A DNA stretch of 64,000 nucleotides from JALCLA01 sp965653565 (GTDB taxonomy: Bacteria; Pseudomonadota; Gammaproteobacteria; Xanthomonadales; Xanthomonadaceae): NCBI GenBank assembly GCA_965653565.1, contig CBFHAI010000012.1, positions 1 to 64,000 on the forward strand, written 5' to 3'. The number at the start of each line of letters is the position of its first letter. Position 1 is the stretch's first letter. This document shows, piece after piece, positions 61,433 through 64,000 of this stretch. The position numbers were made by a program, and so were the translations under genes. Under the pieces are notes generated by a model. The model did not search any database. It saw only the letters and a list, made by a program, of their open reading frames with translations, and was not told the origin of the DNA.

Positions 61433-62817
61433 GGCGCGGCGGCCCGCGTGGCTGTCGGAGGGAGCGCGTAGATCAGGCTCAAGAAGATGAAAGTCCAGTA
61501 GAAGGAAATGTTCAGATCAGGTATCGCAATGGCTGCCGCCAGCGTCGCCCCCCCCAGGCACCCGCAAACGAATAACCCCGCGTCGGTCGGCCACGCCCGG
61601 TTCGCATACGTGCGCATGATGGCCCAGAGCGCGCCCAGAAACAGGATCAGGCCGGGCAGACCGGCATTGCTCGCCAGACTCGCGAAGTAACTCGATGCGC
61701 GATTGCTGCCCAGCCCCACTCCCAGCCCGCGGGTCTGAATCAGCAGTTCCAGCGCCTGGCTGTTGGAGCGCGCACGGTAGTGGGCGCTGGCGGAATTCGG
61801 TTTGGAGAGCACAGCCTGGTCCACGACATGACGCAACTCGCCCGAAAAGGGCGAAAACAGCCAGCCCCACGCGGCCAATGCCGCGGCGAAGATCACGGCC
61901 GCCCACGCCACGCCGGCGCGCCGCACCGTAACCGGACGGGCATCGCTGCGCACCGCCGCGACGGTGAGCCAGCCGAAGATCACGACGGCGCCGATCGCGG
62001 CAGCTACCCAGCCCGTCGACCCGAGCGAGTTGACCAGGCCCAATCCGACCAGCACCGCGGCCGCCAGCGCGAGTCGCGAACGCTGCCCGAACGCCCACAC
62101 CGCGAGCAGTCCGAGGAACACTGCCGCAAGAAACGCGCTGCCGTAGGAGACCTCGGAAAACGGCGCCGAAATCCGGTGCAGTCCACCGACGATCGATCGC
62201 TGTTGCTGCACGTAGCCCGGGTTGTTCATCCAGAACGCGACGCTGCGCGGCCAGTCGAACGTCAGCGCCAGCCGCTCGTAGCCTCCGATCAGAAGCATCG
62301 TGGCGACGGCGGCCGCGAGGCCGCAGAGCATCGAACGGCCGGTCAAACCGGAACGGCGCGCGTCATGCAGCAGGAACGCCAGTACGACCAGATGCGTGCC
62401 CAGATTCGCGGCCTGTGCAAACTGCGACAAGCCCAATTCCAGCGGCGTCATTTGTCGATCGAAACCATGGCGATTGAGCAGTTCGTAGACCGGCAATCCT
62501 TCGAACAGCAAAGGCAGGCAAAGCGCTCCGGCGATGGCGATGACAGCGTATGCCGCAATCCACCACACGGCCGGATGTGCCGGTTGCAGCCCGTGCAGCG
62601 ATCGCTCCCGCAGCAGTCGCGCGAGCAGCACCACGCCGACGGCGAGCGCTGTCACCTGATACGGCGTGATCCCGAAGCTCGCCGCCCCGATCGGCACATC
62701 GATCACCGACGCCGCCTGCAAGGTGGCAGCGAACACCACCATGCCGGGCAGCCAGCGCGCGCGAAACATCGCGACCGGCAGCAGCAACGCGAGAAAAACC
62801 CAGCCGATCGGCGTCAT
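61429..62817 (-). CDS. O-antigen ligase/polymerase-like polytopic protein (GumE-like role)
   Basis: 462 residues with about twelve membrane segments and a long periplasmic loop near 340-390. That loop contains NSASAHYRARSNSQALELLI and GLGVGLGSNRASSYFASLAS, the pattern of Wzy/WaaL-type proteins (H-x-R and G-x-G-x-G-S-N). It polymerises or ligates polysaccharide repeat units in the periplasm. It is coupled by a four-base overlap to the GumD/WcaJ-type gene; an acyltransferase gene lies 39 bases upstream, so the three probably form one transcript. Confidence 0.85.
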   Translation of the reverse strand: MTPIGWVFLALLLPVAMFRARWLPGMVVFAATLQAASVIDVPIGAASFGITPYQVTALAVGVVLLARLLRERSLHGLQPAHPAVWWIAAYAVIAIAGALCLPLLFEGLPVYELLNRHGFDRQMTPLELGLSQFAQAANLGTHLVVLAFLLHDARRSGLTGRSMLCGLAAAVATMLLIGGYERLALTFDWPRSVAFWMNNPGYVQQQRSIVGGLHRISAPFSEVSYGSAFLAAVFLGLLAVWAFGQRSRLALAAAVLVGLGLVNSLGSTGWVAAAIGAVVIFGWLTVAAVRSDARPVTVRRAGVAWAAVIFAAALAAWGWLFSPFSGELRHVVDQAVLSKPNSASAHYRARSNSQALELLIQTRGLGVGLGSNRASSYFASLASNAGLPGLILFLGALWAIMRTYANRAWPTDAGLFVCGCLGGATLAAAIAIPDLNISFYWTFIFLSLIYALPPTATRAAAP

Positions 62818-62856
62818 GCCGGCCGCCTGGGTTCGCGATGGTAGGTCGGCACGAGG

Positions 62857-64000
62857 CTACGGCCGTTTGGCTGCGACACGGGCATGCAGGCGGTTCAAGG
62901 AATGCAGAAAAAATCCCCGGTTTTCGGCGTATTTCGCCATCCAGCGGGCGGTAGCGATTGTAACGGCCAGCGTCGCCAGACCGATCGCCGCGGCGCGCGG
63001 CCACGATTGCGAATGTAATTCCTGCAAGGCGCCGAACACGAAAAGCATCACCGGGTAGTGGATCAGATACAGCGTGTATCCGAAGCCCGCCAGGCGGCCG
63101 ACGCCGGACGTGGCGGATCGGGCGCCGCGCGTTGTCGGCCCGCCGGTTCGATCGCGCAGCCACAGCAGCCAAGCCGCGAAGCACGCACCGACGGCGAGAT
63201 TGAAGCGAATCAGATCGGTCTCGCCGTCGTAGGCCAGCCGCTGCGTTCCGAGCAGCACGACCGCGACGGCCGCCACCACCGTCAGCATTCGGGCGGCAGT
63301 GAAACGCCCATCCGGCGCCAGCGTCCTGACATGGTAGACGGCGGCACCGAGCATCCACACCAGGCCATATTTCGCGAAGCGGAAGTAACTCCCGCTCTGA
63401 TCCAGCCAGAGCAGCGCTGCGAGCAGCAAAGCCGCTCCCGCCGCCCAGTACAGCCGGCGCTCGACCACGGCGAGCAGGCCAAGAAAGTAAAGCGCGTACA
63501 GCCAAACTTCGTAGGACAGACTCCACAACGGCCCGTTGCCCGGCGGCGTGCTGGTGACGAATCCGTTCAAGAACAGCAAGGCTCCTACGGCGTGCACGAT
63601 GTTGAAATCGAGCCCGCTGCGCGCCACTCCTTCCTGCGGCAGGAAGCGCGTCGTGCCACTCGGGAATATCAACGGGGCGAGCGAGGCCAGCAACGCCTGC
63701 AGCAGCAAGGCCATCAGCAACGGCGGCAAGATGCGGGCAGCGCGGTGGTTCGCATAGTGCAGCAGCGGGTGGGCATCGGAGAGCGAGCGGCGCGCCGCGG
63801 CCGCGATCGAAAATCCCGAAATGACGAAGAACACCATCACCGCGGCCTGCGCGATCAGGGTCGCGCCGGCGAACGTGACCGGCAGGTAGGGCGACACGAA
63901 GATCTGGACCGCGTGTCCACATGCCACCACCACCGCGGCCAGGCCGCGCCAGGCGGCCAATGCCTGCCAGGGCGGCGCATCTTTCCGACCGTTGCGAATG
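62857..64000 (-). CDS. Acyltransferase family 3 membrane protein, 5' end outside the window
   Basis: The open frame continues to the window edge at 64000, and residues upstream of 63960 (GRKDAPPWQALAAWRGLAAV) remain in frame, so the true start is probably outside. The catalytic R-x10-H pair lies in WRGLAAVVVACGH. FFVISGFSIA, NHRAARILPPL and GPLWSLSYEVWLY mark the AT3 family, with about ten membrane segments. It likely acylates the polysaccharide made by the neighbouring genes. Confidence 0.88.
   Translation of the reverse strand, partial: IRNGRKDAPPWQALAAWRGLAAVVVACGHAVQIFVSPYLPVTFAGATLIAQAAVMVFFVISGFSIAAAARRSLSDAHPLLHYANHRAARILPPLLMALLLQALLASLAPLIFPSGTTRFLPQEGVARSGLDFNIVHAVGALLFLNGFVTSTPPGNGPLWSLSYEVWLYALYFLGLLAVVERRLYWAAGAALLLAALLWLDQSGSYFRFAKYGLVWMLGAAVYHVRTLAPDGRFTAARMLTVVAAVAVVLLGTQRLAYDGETDLIRFNLAVGACFAAWLLWLRDRTGGPTTRGARSATSGVGRLAGFGYTLYLIHYPVMLFVFGALQELHSQSWPRAAAIGLATLAVTIATARWMAKYAENRGFFLHSLNRLHARVAAKRP

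Noticed and set aside
1..64000. CRISPR arrays, tRNA or rRNA genes
   Set aside because: No regularly spaced direct repeats and no cloverleaf or rRNA signature noticed by eye; a covariance search was not possible.

Overview
The window is 64 kb of GC-rich DNA. Gene content points to a gammaproteobacterium of the Xanthomonadales/Lysobacterales, possibly Rhodanobacteraceae or a Dokdonella-like genus. The clues are a fused cysNC, a short H-NS-family protein, GumD/GumE-like polysaccharide genes, ATTCCCGC-N4-GCGGGAAT repeats, and secreted proteins ending in an F-S-N-G-F-E-type tail. The taxonomic call is inference. No rRNA, tRNA, CRISPR array or recognisable IS transposase was seen.

Layout. 0-12.5 kb is ordinary chromosome: proS, an LTA-synthase-like sulfatase-fold membrane protein, a conserved hypothetical, an H-NS-like protein, a ThrE-type exporter, an EamA exporter, a divergent yczE/MocR-regulator pair sharing a perfect palindrome, and an FAD aromatic hydroxylase. 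12.7-19.8 kb carries secreted or envelope proteins (beta-helix protein, HEXXH metalloprotease, membrane protein) and an orphan soluble histidine kinase. 19.9-28.6 kb is an accessory island. It holds three copies or fragments of a RadC-like JAMM-domain gene, a frameshifted HigBA pair, an AbiE toxin-antitoxin pair with a long operator palindrome and a frameshifted toxin, two small secreted proteins plus a deleted copy of one, a truncated subtilase, and a controller-endonuclease-methyltransferase module of visibly lower GC.

28.6-44.4 kb returns to core functions: an AlkB-like dioxygenase, an amidase-fold protein that has lost its catalytic triad, ETF-ubiquinone oxidoreductase, a Phd/RelE pair, an ATP-grasp protein, cysD-cysNC, a c-di-GMP-I riboswitch ahead of a 1078-residue secreted protein with a 1.35-kb internal tandem duplication, etfBA, and a large multi-domain membrane protein. 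44.5-57.3 kb is a second accessory region. It is dominated by a 2993-residue SpvB/RHS polymorphic-toxin-like protein whose C-terminal domain carries a JAMM motif, with an overlapping downstream lipoprotein gene as immunity candidate. Small secreted proteins and a scar built from pieces of two genes elsewhere in the window flank it.

57.3-64 kb holds a 3-oxoacid CoA-transferase pair (scoAB) and an exopolysaccharide/O-antigen block: two acyltransferase-3 proteins, a GumD/WcaJ-type initiating glycosyltransferase and an O-antigen-ligase-type polymerase.

How they work together. EtfAB and ETF-QO form one electron route from acyl-CoA dehydrogenases to quinone, and ScoAB feeds acetoacetate into the same acyl-CoA metabolism. 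CysD/CysNC activate sulfate to PAPS. The riboswitch-controlled surface protein and the polysaccharide genes suggest biofilm or adhesion biology. At least five single-base frameshifts lie in accessory genes while all core genes are intact, so the islands look like regions of active gene decay, unless the frameshifts are sequencing errors.
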